DNA from: Luscinia megarhynchos
Lineage: Eukaryota > Chordata > Aves > Passeriformes > Turdidae
Assembly (NCBI GenBank): GCA_034336665.1
Contig: JAPFBE010000002.1
Coordinates: 9,842,146 to 9,906,145, forward strand
Reading direction: 5' to 3'
Length of the DNA stretch: 64,000 bases
Shown here: in pieces, positions 36,301 through 47,900 of the stretch
Position numbering within the stretch: the stretch's first letter is position 1
Layout: every line of letters starts with the position of its first letter
Position numbers and translations under genes: made by a program
Notes under the pieces: generated by a model
Databases searched by the model: none
What the model was told of the DNA's origin: nothing
Seen by the model: the letters and a program-made list of their open reading frames with translations, nothing else

Positions 36301-37499
36301 GGTTTCAAATTCCAGCTCAGCCAAGAATATCTGTGAGCTTTTATACAAAGGAACCTGAGGCTCAAAAAGATGCAATAGTGAGAAAATATCATGGGGAAAG
36401 AGATGTCATTTCATGCTCAGGGGTGGAGCAGCAGTGACAAAAGGCCATGAGTCCCTGAAGACAGAGGCAGCTTCTTGTGAAAGTCTCTACTGACACCTTC
36501 CTTCCCCAGAAAGGCATTTTTTAGCAAGGAAGTGGGGAAAGAACCTGCTTTTAGGATCACAAACTAATGCTGGTGGTATAACTTAGAACAGCTTTGTCAA
36601 GAGGATTATCATTTATTTCAAAAATAATGCTGATGCTCTTCAGGAAATACAATGCATTGGTTTAGACAAACTCATCACAGAGGCAGGAAAAAGAAGAATT
36701 TATACTAATTACTGCTCTGGAGTAGGAGATGTGGCCACTAATGCTTTGCACCTTCCTGTAGCTCCTAATGCTTCTTTCGAGGGGAAATGGAAAATGGCGA
36801 CATTCAGTTTGGATGCACTCTGTATTCAGTTTTCACAGCTATAAACAACTCACTCAGTGAACAGCCAGAGAAGAATTAAGCCCCAGACATTATTTCAAGT
36901 AGGGTATCACAAGACTTTCAAGCACATAATTTAGACAAAAGCCTTACTCTTGTCACTGTTGCCCTAAAAAGAAGTGAGACATAGGAGAAGTAGATGCCTC
37001 TGAAAAACTTTCCCTGTAAAAGCATCCCAAATATTGATTCACAAAGGTCATCTCTATCACAGCAAAAGTGAGGCATGCCCAAAGAAGTACTAGGACCAAG
37101 AAAATTTAAAGCATTACCTTCCACAAGTCTTCTGGCAGAGGCCAGCATCAAGGCCATTCCTATGTCTGCTGTTGGGTCTGCCACAGCACGAGGGGTGTTG
37201 GTCACTTTTACACCAAAGCTTGAGATCATTTTCAAGTCTAAGTGATCCACTCCAACCCCAGAGTTTCCAATTACCTTTAAATTAGGCAGGCTTTCTAGAA
37301 GCTCACGGTCAATAGTTGGCCTGCGCTCAAACACAAAAACAGATTGGATTTTTTTGCTCATTTCTTCTTTGTTTGCAAAAAATTCTTTCATGGTGATAAG
37401 CTGAAAGTGTTTCTTCAAAAGTGCTGCAAGGTCTTCTAGCACGCCATGAGTTCCTCCTATATCCAAGATCAAAACAGCTGGCAACTCTCCCTCTGCCAT
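33397..37499 (-). CDS. GRHPR-like D-2-hydroxyacid dehydrogenase, copy C
   Basis: Coding exons: 37118-37499, 35733-35904, 34760-34938, 33935-34031, 33397-33553; 987 nt, 328 aa, all with good donor and acceptor sites. Motifs: [10 protein letters not shown] (79-88), [12 protein letters not shown] (101-112), DWLGVEV, GMGSIG (158-163), basic HNRNRR favouring NADP(H), Arg244 in VNISRG, Glu273 in DVTYPEP, His292 in TPHIGTAT. The predicted reaction is NADPH-dependent reduction of glyoxylate/hydroxypyruvate-like 2-oxo acids; bird databases also label this family 'probable 2-ketogluconate reductase', and sequence alone cannot decide. The ATG lies three bases after a TTGCAG/GTC acceptor, so a 5' non-coding exon lies upstream, possibly in the GC-rich zone at 40.3-40.9 kb shared with divergent TXNL4A. 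It has the most family-typical motifs of the three copies. Confidence 0.91.
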
Positions 37500-40310
37500 G
37501 ACCTGCAACAGGGGAATAGAAAAATACTCCTCTGTTTAGGAGATCACCCTGAAAGGAGCAATGATGTTCCTTTGAAAGTTATCATTTAAATTCACATGTG
37601 TAAACCAGGAAACTGATGGAACTTAATGGTGCTTTTAATCCACAGTCACTTGGCACTAGTGTGGTATGTCAGATAACTTCCAAGTACTTTTACCAAATGA
37701 TGATTTAGACTATAACACTAAGGCATATCTACAGTCTTACATCCAAATCCATTCCTACAAGCAGTTCTTCTCAAAGAGTTTCATTTTAGTCCTGAATCAA
37801 TATTGATTTCATACAAAACTAGTAGCTTTTCTGGTGGCTTACTCACCAATGCTTTCCTATAAGCAGTGTTACTAAACAGAGGCTGCTAGAAATGTGCTTG
37901 GAGTTTCCTGCCTGTTGGTTATGGTTGGTGAAGCCACAGGCAATGTAGGATGGCACTGAGGCCCAGATGGGTCTGACAAACATCTGTCAGGGTGGTTTAA
38001 GTCTAACAGATTTGCACAATGAAGGGCCACCCTTGGATAGGTGTTAGACTGCTTCCCTTCAGTGTTTTAAATATTCAGATCTGTACCTGAACTCGTCTCA
38101 TGCAAAATTTAGCTCACCCATGCCTATATGCTGAACCAGAGAGGAAGAGCACTAGAGGTGATACCACTGAAAATACAGTCCTTCATGCTAGAACTTTCCT
38201 CTGCCCTGAGAGTTTTGTGTCCAGTCCTCCCTACAACATTCCTGCATATGCACTCTGTACTAAGAGAGGGGCTCCAATCAAACACCTAATTAAAGTTCCT
38301 ATTGGCAAAAATGGTGTGCGAAGATTTCCTGCATATCTTAACAAAAGCTGTGCCTAATTTCCTTTTACTGTGCTCCACTGACTTTCAGTCTCCACCCATT
38401 CTATGTCCTAGAATTGTGCTATCTGAATCAGAACAATTTTCCATAGCAGTATGCTGGTTTATTCTGGGCTCACAGTGCTGGCCAGCTGTGTCCTGCTGCT
38501 TCACTCCTCTCACAAAAAGCCTTCTGTGAGCAATGAGAACTCAAACCTGTGACAAAAAGGTGTCAATGTAGATTGGAAGTTTTTGTCAACCATATTTACC
38601 TTGTCCTGAGCAAACTCAGACTCATCCCAACCACATCTATTAAATGGTTACAATCTCAGCACCAGTACTGCTGGCTTCTCCTGGCCTCGATGTGTGTTTC
38701 TGCCTCAGTTTCAGTCTGCTGCTGTACATGGGCTTGAAGGGGCCTCCATGCTAGGACAGGTCTGCAGTTCACCACAATGTCTCTGATAATACTATCTGGT
38801 TCTCAACAGCAGCAAAAAAAACAATAAGATGAACAGTGCAACCTAATTGCAGAGGAAGATCATGTTTTTATACTCTTTTTTTTTTTTGGCCAGCTGAAGT
38901 TGTCAGCCCCATGTGGTTGTCAAAACTGTGCAAATTTCCCCAGGTGTAGTCTGCATTTCTTAAGAATATCACACAACATTACTAGGATGAACTAAATTCG
39001 TGTTCCAGAATGAACGATGCATAGAATAAAAGAGGAGTTGATATCATATCGTGACGGAGTTGTCCAGCTTCATTAATGATCAGAACCTGGCAATCCTGGA
39101 CAGCAGCTAAACCTTATGCTGCTAAGCAGGGAAAACTGGGCACCAGACATGATCAAGTGATTGGCAGGTGCCAGTAAGGCAGCACTGTTTGCTTTCCTTA
39201 TCACCTCCTACCCCTTTACAATACACCACACATGATGGGCAGAGCCAGACTTGCTTTCACTTTGGAAGCACTTCCTACACTTCACAAGCAGAAAGGTGAC
39301 CCGTGAGAAAGCCTCTAGCTGTGAACAAACCAGCTGGTGCACTAGAGACAGGCTTGTGGCATGCTGATGGATCTTTTCATGAGTGTGGTGCTGAGCCCAC
39401 CACCACTCCAGCCTGTTTGATGCACACATGACCCGTGCATCGCCTGCAGCGCTGGTCAAATCTAGTGTTCTGCTCGTCCCAGGTACAATCTTAAAAATCA
39501 CACTGACAACAGCAAAACAAAAACTCTCAAAGGAACCTCACAGAAAGAAGGGGCTCTCCAGATACCAACCTTGGTCCCAGCAGTTGCCTGTCTTTCAGCA
39601 CATGCATGTGTTCTGTATCTCTGTTTGTAAATCAGACTTCTGTGACAGCGACGTCGGTGAGAAGCAACTGAACGATTAAATTTGTAAGGCAAATTTGACT
39701 GGCCAAACATGGAAGTAAGAATTTTCAACATATGGGATCCTCTTCTCCTGAACATAATTATTCAGTTATCAGATATCTTGTCCAGTCTCCTCAATGTAAC
39801 ACCTGTCAAGGATATGACAATTTTGGTTTTGGACTACTAACATCTGCAGTAGCACTAAGTTCCTTTTTTAAATATTTTTTTTTTTTGGTCTCTTCTCCTT
39901 TTGTATTTACCTAAGAATATATCTTCCATGTAGGTTAACAGTCATAATCATATGTAAATCATTGATGTAAGATAAGTGTACTAAGTTCTGGTCCTGGCAT
40001 TGCAGAGAAAACTTTGAAAATATGACTTAGATTGAGACAATGGGGCAAATAAAAAGGATTACATGTAAGTATTAACTCCAGTGCTAATGGAAGCTGGCCT
40101 TACTTCACCTGTGGAGCTTGACTCTCCTTACTGGCAATTTGTTGGCTGGCACTGTTATCACCTTGGCCTGAACCAAATCATAGCAAAATAAACCTACGTA
40201 ATTTTTCCTAGCTGAATTTTCAATTAAAGTTAACAGCCTGCGTTATCCAGGATGAATTCCCCCTACTAACTTTAGAGCTCTAAAAGAAGAAGACTAATTA
40301 CCTGAACAGC
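37500..40310. other. Region upstream of copy C, no coding gene
   Basis: Probably the first intron and upstream region of copy C. No coding exon is recognised. Short open frames at 38.1-38.5 and 39.2-39.7 kb lack similarity. A T-rich run lies near 38.87-38.89 kb. Confidence 0.5.
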
Positions 40311-40319
40311 ACTAACAGG

Positions 40320-40830
40320 GCTGGTTTCTCCCTGACGCCGTGCCTTTCCCGGCTCGATCCCACGGCAGCTGGGAGAGCCGGGAGCTCACGGCTCCTGCTC
40401 GGGGCCGGGCTGCTGCTCCTTAACCCTGCCCTGCCCGGGGCCGGCGCTTCCCGGGAAGCTGCGCCTCGGGGCCGGGCTCCTGCTCCTGCCCAGCCCTTCC
40501 TTAACCCTGCCCTGCCCGGGGCCGGCGCTTCCCGGGAAGCTGCGCCTCGGGGCCGGGCTCCTGCTCCTGCCCAGCCCTTTCCTTAACCCTGCCCTGCCCG
40601 GGGCCGGCGCTTCCCGGGAAGCTGCGCCTCGGGGCCGGGCTCCTGCTCCTGCCCAGCCCCTTCCTTAACCCTGCCCTGCCCGGGGCCGGCGCTTCCCGGG
40701 AAGCTGCGGCTCGGGGATCCCTGTCCCCGCTGACTCTGCTCTTGCCTCGTACTCACACCAGGCTGCCTCTCCTTTCCCTCTCCCGCCTGCCGGATGTCCC
40801 AAAAACGCCCTGAAGCAAAACGAGGATAGT
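40320..40830. promoter_or_regulatory. GC-rich/CpG zone, possible copy C promoter
   Basis: High GC with many CpGs, containing the minisatellite. On the minus strand a GTGAGT donor begins at 40756, so a non-coding first exon of copy C could end at about 40757. That is inference from the need for an upstream exon and the presence of a consensus donor. Confidence 0.4.
40401..40712. repeat. 81/82-bp GC-rich minisatellite, about four copies
   Basis: Units begin GGGGCCGGGC and end AAGCTGCGCCTC at 40401, 40468, 40549 and 40631. The first unit lacks an internal stretch of about 15 bp and is 67 bp long; the others are 81, 82 and 82 bp. They differ by a single inserted T or C after CCAGCCC and one C-to-G change in the last unit. 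Each unit contains TTCCCGGGAAGC, with a near-palindromic TTCCCGGGAA core. Confidence 0.95.
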
Positions 40831-41217
40831 TTTTGGAGAGCTCAGCAACTGTGGGGCAAAGCCATTCGCCACAAATTCACGTTGTTCCCCACGGCCCAAG
40901 CTGCAGCTTGTGTGGGATTTTTACGGTGGAAACGATGCTTTTCTCCCTGCCTGCTGCAAGCTAACCTTTTAAATGGGCGTCTACTGTGGAGCTCAGGAAG
41001 CAGACTGGGATGGCGTCTGCCAAGGGAACGCAGCGCTGCAATGTGCTGGTTTCGCTGCTGGCCACGGGAGAGCCCATGGAACGCAGTGAGAGCCCGGCAG
41101 CGGCTGGGCAGAGCAGCTGCCCCGGCGGGGGCGGGTCGCGGCTGGTGCTGGGGCATGAAATTGTCATTGCTGCGGGTGAACACGCTGAAAAACCCTTCCG
41201 CAATCAGGAGACGCAAT

Positions 41218-41393
41218 AGCACAGAATCACAGCATGGCTGGGCTGGAAGGGACCGTGAAGATCGTCTAGACCCAGCCAGGGCAGGGACACCATTCGCTAA
41301 ACCAGGCTCAGAGCCCCATCCAACCTGGCCCTGAACTCTCCCAGGAATGAGGCATCCACAGCTTCCCTGAGCACATCTCCTTGGGCAAGCCAC
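41218..41393 (-). mobile_element. CR1 LINE 3' fragment upstream of TXNL4A
   Basis: It begins CACAGAATCACAGCATGGCTGG, with 'ctggaagggaccgtgaagatc', 'gccccatccaacctggcc' and 'gaggcatccacagcttccctg'. It is inserted between two CpG-rich blocks, ending about 440 bp before the TXNL4A start codon. Confidence 0.9.
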
Positions 41394-41394
41394 G

Positions 41395-41982
41395 GAGGCG
41401 CGGGGAACGTGCTAACATCACGGCGGCCAGCAGCAGCCGGTCGGCGATCTGTGGGCTCGGATCACCTCTGCTCCATCCTCCCCGCGGCACCGCTGCACAT
41501 CCCACCTGCGGGCGGGACGCGGCTCCCTGCCGGGCTCTCCTCCCGCCGGGCATGGCGGCCGCCCCGCCCCGCGCCGCGCCGGAAGCGCGGCCATCCCCGT
41601 GCCCGCCATTTCCGGCTCCGCCGCTCCGGCTCCCGCCGCTCCTGTCTGTGAGGGAAGGACGCCCGCGGGGTGCGCCGGGCGCGGGCCGCGGGCATGGGCG
41701 GGCCGGGGGGGCTCGGGGTCGGCGCTCGGGGCCCGGGGGGCCCGGGGAGGGGGAGGGCAGGCGCGGCGGGCTGTCGGCTCGGGATCCATCCTCGCTGCCG
41801 TCCCGCAGGCTCGCCAGCCGGCCGCCAGGATGTCGTACATGCTGCCGCACTTGCACAACGGGTGGCAGGTGGACCAGGCCATCCTGTCGGAGGAGGACCG
41901 GGTGGTGGTCATCCGCTTCGGGCACGACTGGGACCCCACGTGCATGAAGATGGACGAGGTGCTGTACAGCATCGCCGAGAAG
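41395..41982. promoter_or_regulatory. CpG island promoter of TXNL4A
   Basis: Very GC- and CpG-rich, spanning the presumed transcription start, 5' UTR and first coding exon of TXNL4A. It has no TATA element, consistent with a housekeeping promoter. The long open frames across it on both strands are GC artefacts. Confidence 0.75.
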
Positions 41983-44900
41983 GTAAAGAGGAGCCTTGTG
42001 CTCGCTCTGAGCTGGGCTGGATCGCTTGGAGCCTGGGGCAGCCCACAGCGGGTTCTGCACAGCTGTCCCAGCTTTAGGAGACAGCGGGGCAGCTGTGTGC
42101 TGTCACTTCCACGGGTGTCTCCTAAAGGCCGCCTGATGCTTGCAGCGCTCTGGGGGGTGAAAAGAGCGTCGCAGGAGTTCGGAAGTTGTTTTCAGATGGA
42201 AACTGATTGATTACCAACAGCTGGTCACTTGTTTAAGAAAGATGCATAAATAGGAAAACTTACATTGTTAGAATACAGTCAGTTATAATTTACTTTTTCA
42301 CGTATTAGCTAAAGGTTTTGCTAAAGCGATAGATTGTAGAATATTGACAGCTTTTTAACTGTATTAACAACCCTTTAACTGAACCACATGACGAGAGAAG
42401 CAAAAAACTCTGAATCAGAAATGGTGACTTGGGTAGGAAAAGGTGCTATCTATCATGGAAATCACAGAATGGTTTGGGCTGGAAGGACATTAAAGACCAT
42501 CTCATTCCAACTCTCCTACTGTATCCTACACTGGACCAGGTTGCTCAGGGTCCCATCCAGACTGGCTTTGGACACTTCCAGGAATGGGGCTTTCACAGCT
42601 TGGCTGCCTTCATACAAAAGTCTTTGCATAGATTGACATGGAGTTGTTTTTGTCGTTTGTTTTGTATTCTGAAGTCTTTTTTTTAAATAACTTGTGTCTT
42701 TAAAATCCCCACAATTAGATATGTATACCCACAGCCAAGGGTTAAAACGTATTCGAATGCAGTAATGGTTGTGACATGTTTTAATTCAGTTGTTTTGTAT
42801 TCAGCCTGGTGGGAGTGTGATGCTCAGATGCTGTTAGTATGAATTTATGGCAGGATGCTTGGCAATTTGGCAGACCTGCTGTGGCAGCTAGGGGTGCCTG
42901 GGGGAAGGAAGAACCAAGTAACTTCTTATTTAAAAATCTCCCTCTGCAGAAATGGCAAATTAAAGGGGGAGATCCTACCTCATCCTCTTGCTTACAAGCC
43001 ATGTTTGGATCTCTGCTGTTTTAAAGAGTGAGTAAAAGTTCCAATTGTACAGGTGTTTATTCTAGAGAATAATACAGAATGTTAACGTGCTGTAATTGCA
43101 GGCTACAGACAATGTGGCCCTATTTTATATTTTTTACCCTGGTGCAATATTCTTTTAGACTGCAACATGTTTTTGGGTAGCAGTAGTATTTATCTGGGGA
43201 CTTTATGATAGGAGAGCAAGGTTTTTTTTTTCCTGTTTGAATCCTTTAGTGGAAAAAGAAACTAGAATTCTGTGTGAGAGTTCAGAGTAGATTATTTTCA
43301 CTGAAATGTACTCCACTTGCAGTTTTTTCCCTAGTTACATGAAAAACAAGGTTTCATTGACTGTTAAAACAAATCATAATTTTAAGATGTTAGATTTTTT
43401 TTTCTTTGTCAGGGTTTCAATCAAACATTGGTTGAAAGAAGAATTGAGTTTCACAAATTTTGTCTTAAAGACCTTTTCTAAAAATGCACTTTTTTCTTTT
43501 CCTTAAAGGAAACTCCTAATTATAAAAACCTCTCCCCTGAAATTGCAGAGATTGGTTTGCTAAACTAATACACCTTGTTTAAGGAATGATTTATCTTGAG
43601 TGAATAGTGTAAATCAGATAACTGTAGTACAGGATCACTGTGATTTTAGGGAGGATTTTTCATATGTTGTGCATTTATTTAACCATAATTAGAAGTGTAG
43701 ATAGCTGTGGCTTTTCCTCAAACATTAGTTGTGCCTCTGCGTTTCTGCTAAGGTTACATGAAAAATGAGAGAGGAAAAGAAGATGGGCCAGGGAAAGAGG
43801 TAGCTACAAAAAAAAGCATATAGGTATTTTAACTACTGGTGTTTGTAATTAAAAGCTGAGCAAAGTTAATCCATTCACTGATGTCTGTAGTTTTTAAAAT
43901 TATTATCTGTAAGTGCTGCTCTTGGCAGTACAATGCCTTTTTCTTCTCCCCTAGAAATTTGTCATCTAAACTTACAGCATAATTAACAAGAAAAAAAAAA
44001 TTCAAATAAATATTGCCAGTACAAACTTTTGAGTTTGTACTTGCTCTGTTCAGTTCAGTAATGCCAGTCTGCCATCCACCTTCAATTCATTTGTTGCAAA
44101 AACGATTCAGTTCCTTTATTTTTTTTTCTGTGTTTCTTGTCCATAAAGTAGTGTTCTGTTCTTCCAAACAGAAAAAACACTGTCTAGAAGCTGATTAGGA
44201 AAATGAGAAGATGGAATCTTGGATCTTGTTTCAGATTTCCTTAGGTATTTGGGCTGTAGGGTTTGCTTTTCAAAGGTAGCTGAAATCTTAACTAAAAACA
44301 AAGGAGTATTATTTACATCTGACAGAAATGTTAAGAAATTTCATGACTTTTGTCATTCATCCTAGTCATTAATCATATTTCTGTGTCACTTTCATGTTGT
44401 AGGAATGAATTTACTTATTTTTCATAAGGATATTGTTAATTAAGGAAGTCAGGGAGAACTTCAGAGGACAAAAGAGTCCCATGGCATATGATTTTTCCTA
44501 CATCTGTGTTTCCTATTCTCTAGCAAAGTGTGTGATCTTCATGAAGACTGGATGCAGAATCCTTACCTGATGTTAAAAGTCCTATAGATTCCCCTGCTCT
44601 ATAATCTTGAGCCAATCAGTTAAAGGATTTCATAGGAGTCCTCAGGCAGATCCAGTTCTGTGAAGTATTAGCACAGCCTGTAACTGTGGCCAGGCAGTGA
44701 TGTACTTCGGGGTTTTCTACATGCAGGTGTAGAAATGATGTTCATGTAGAAAATTGTTCAGCAATTGATTGGGCTGATTTATGAAGCTACCATCATTGGG
44801 GAGAAGGGGGTAAACAGCAAAATTGAAGCCCAGCCTGTGAAAGCAATTAAACCATTTTGAATCCATGCTGCTGTTTGACTTAGGTTTCCTACTCTACCCT

Positions 44901-47900
44901 GTCCCCATGAACAGCAGCTCCAATAGCCTGGTAAGGCAGAGAAAGTTTTCAAATGAAAGACACTTAAGAGAAGTCAAGAGTGTCAGAAATAATAGTATCT
45001 GTCTCTGAAAATGCTTTTATCCTCAGTTGTTGCACAAGTGAGGTTCTGCTCAGAAGGAGGTCTCTCTCCAGAGCTTTTGATTTTGTTTTTCTTCAGAAAG
45101 CAGTTGACTTACGGCAACAAATTTACTGGTAAATTTGTTGCAGTGTATGTTATGAGGTTAAGCACTTTCAGAATAAACTTGTGTTTTTATGTGTTCAACT
45201 TCCAAAATACTACAAGTTTTTTTCATATTGTCTCTACAGTAAAATTTTGGTTTCTATTAACAAGCTCAGTGTAGTCTTCCCTGTAAACCACTGCAACTGC
45301 TTGTATTTAGTGGGGTTTGCTTGTTTAGAGTTGTATTTTATTCTTGTTCTGAGGTGTCCATACTGTATGCTCAGTTACAACCCACAAGTCAGAAAGACAA
45401 CTTGTTAGTAACCACTGCCTTGACAGGGTGAAGCTGGTTTTGTACAGGCATGCAGGTTTTGGACTGACAGCTCTGTCTGAGCAATGGATTCACATTCCAA
45501 CAGGAAGAAGTCAACCTTTGGTTTGTCTCCACAAACCATGCACATCCATAGCAGTCTAAATCCATAAAAACTTGCATTGCTTTTGCTTAAATCCAAGCCT
45601 AAGCTAAAGCCTTGTGAGTGAGAGCTGGCTGGGTGTGAAGCCAGCTCAGATGCTGCTCTGTGCTGCTGCTGTCTTGGCTCCAGCATTGTGTCTGAGACAG
45701 GGACTGCTTCTTCAGGCTCTGAAACTGCTCAATACCGTGCAAAAAGAGACATTGGAGTCTCTGCAAGGCAATGCCTCTTGGTGACAAGCTTGCCCAGCCT
45801 GGCACATTACATTGCCCAGCCCCTAAACATTAAATGGGCCACTGCAGTTCTTCTGCATCACCCTCTCCATGTGTTTATCTGATCCCTCTTTAGGCCTGAG
45901 TTCCAATCTCCTGCTGCTGCCCTTGGCAGTCGGTGTCCAAACTCAACAAAGTAGATCCTCATTCAATGTGCTTGCAAGCTAACTCCTTTTGGAGTGGTGA
46001 TCTTGCCAAATTTGAAATTAGGAAAGCGAGGGGTAAAGAATAGAACCAGTTTTAAAGTTTTCAATTCAAATTTGAAGCCAGCTTTAAGGTCTGCTTTAGA
46101 CTTAATATGAACTTTTCAGCAGGCAAGATTGTCATCAGTTTCACTTCCATAAAAGTAGGTCAGAGAGAAGGAAGATTTAATTAATGTCTTGGATGCTTGG
46201 ATTCTGGTGATGACTTGCACATGTGCTGTGCAAAAGTGATTTGAGTGATCCTGTCCTTTTTAGTAAGATTTATATAACAAATTTAAGACTTGTATAGTCT
46301 GTTTCTCTTGTATGAAATCCTAGGCTGTTGATGATCACTGCTAGTGACAAGCATTTCTGGTTCTGCCACAGCTGAACTAAATTAAATGCATATAATGTCA
46401 AACTAACTTTAAAAGGTTTTTTTGTTCCAGTACTGTCTGGAGTACAGAGTTCTGGGAAGTAAAATTTTGGTTTAGGAGTGCTTTTGGAGTGATGTTCTGG
46501 TGCAACATGTAAATCTCCTTGGACTAATCTTTCACCAAACAAAACAGGTCCTAAGAATGTTTTGTTAATGCTAGGTTTACCTTAAAATAATTTTCCAAGC
46601 TCCAAATTAAGTAGTTATTCAAAGATGGCGTGTTCTGTTTAAATTGCTGAGCGTGTTGTAGGAATTTCCCCTCATGGTGAAGGTGTGCTGCTGATGCTAG
46701 AAGTGCCAGCAGGGTGGAAGAAGTAATGATAGGATAAAATGAAAATGGCTCCTCAGGTGTTTTGTTTTGTAAAAAAAGGACCAAAACCCCCACAACTGCC
46801 TTTTGCCTGCAGGGGCTCCCCAGGGAATAACTTCAGTCACTTTTCAGCTAAATTGTGTTGCCTCTGAACATCCTATTAAGGTTCTTAGGAATCTTTAATG
46901 TAAAATTGAAATGGGTGTGAAGGATCCCTTCAAGGGCTTGATATTATGGCTGTTTTAGTTTACAAGGCTTTACCTCTTGCCTGATTTAGAACATGGCTTA
47001 AATGGGATGTTTTCATTAGAATATTGACTGAATCTAGGACTCTAACTGGCTCCCCATAAAAGCACAGTAAAAACTTTAAATGCTGTTTCACTCTAGAAGA
47101 GATTTTACTTTCTTTGCTGGTAATACTTTCTTACATTCGTGAAGTGCAACTGTTTTTTATAATTTTGAAACTGTCTTGAAGCAGAAATCCATAAAAATTT
47201 ATTTGCTCTGCACTTCTGAGGTTTTTTCTGTAAATAAACATCTTCATACTTTATCAGTAAAGTGCCTGCTAGGATGTCTACGTACAGGCTACACAAAATA
47301 GGATATTTTTCTCATGCAAACTAATCTTGCTCTGTGAACTAAAATAAAATATTTTTCCATCAGGCAGATATTATAATAGCATTTCCAGACTTTTGATAGG
47401 AAAATTAATAAGTGGGAATCACTGTCATGAACAGCAAGTTTATCATAGATTTTAGACCATGTGTGTTAACCTCAGGCTGGTAATTCTGGGCAGTTGAATG
47501 GGAGGGACCAAAATTGTGTTAGCAGGTAACTGAGGATGAAGAGCCACAATTATTCACTCCTGTGTAGTACATGAGCATTTGATAATATTCCTTACAGTTA
47601 AATGTTTGTGCATTTGGGTGACTTCTGACTTAGAATGTAATGTGTGTGACTGCGTTACTTTCTTCTGTGCACTTATGAGATAAGTTTAGAAACCAAAACT
47701 TCCCCTAATTCCACTTAATTACAAGTATGCTACATCTAGGAAACAAAAATGTGCTATGGTTTTCTTGCAGGAATGAAGGCATTGGCTGTGATACTAGAGG
47801 GGAGGGATTCTTTTGCATCTAACTGAGTAACTCTGCAAAATGAAAGCCAGTTTTACCAGAATTGTCCAGACAATAGCTTCTCATCCAGGTCTTATTCCTT

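Noticed and set aside
41308..42210. Several long frames over the TXNL4A 5' region
   Set aside because: They are shadows of the CpG island and of TXNL4A exon 1 in other frames or the opposite strand.
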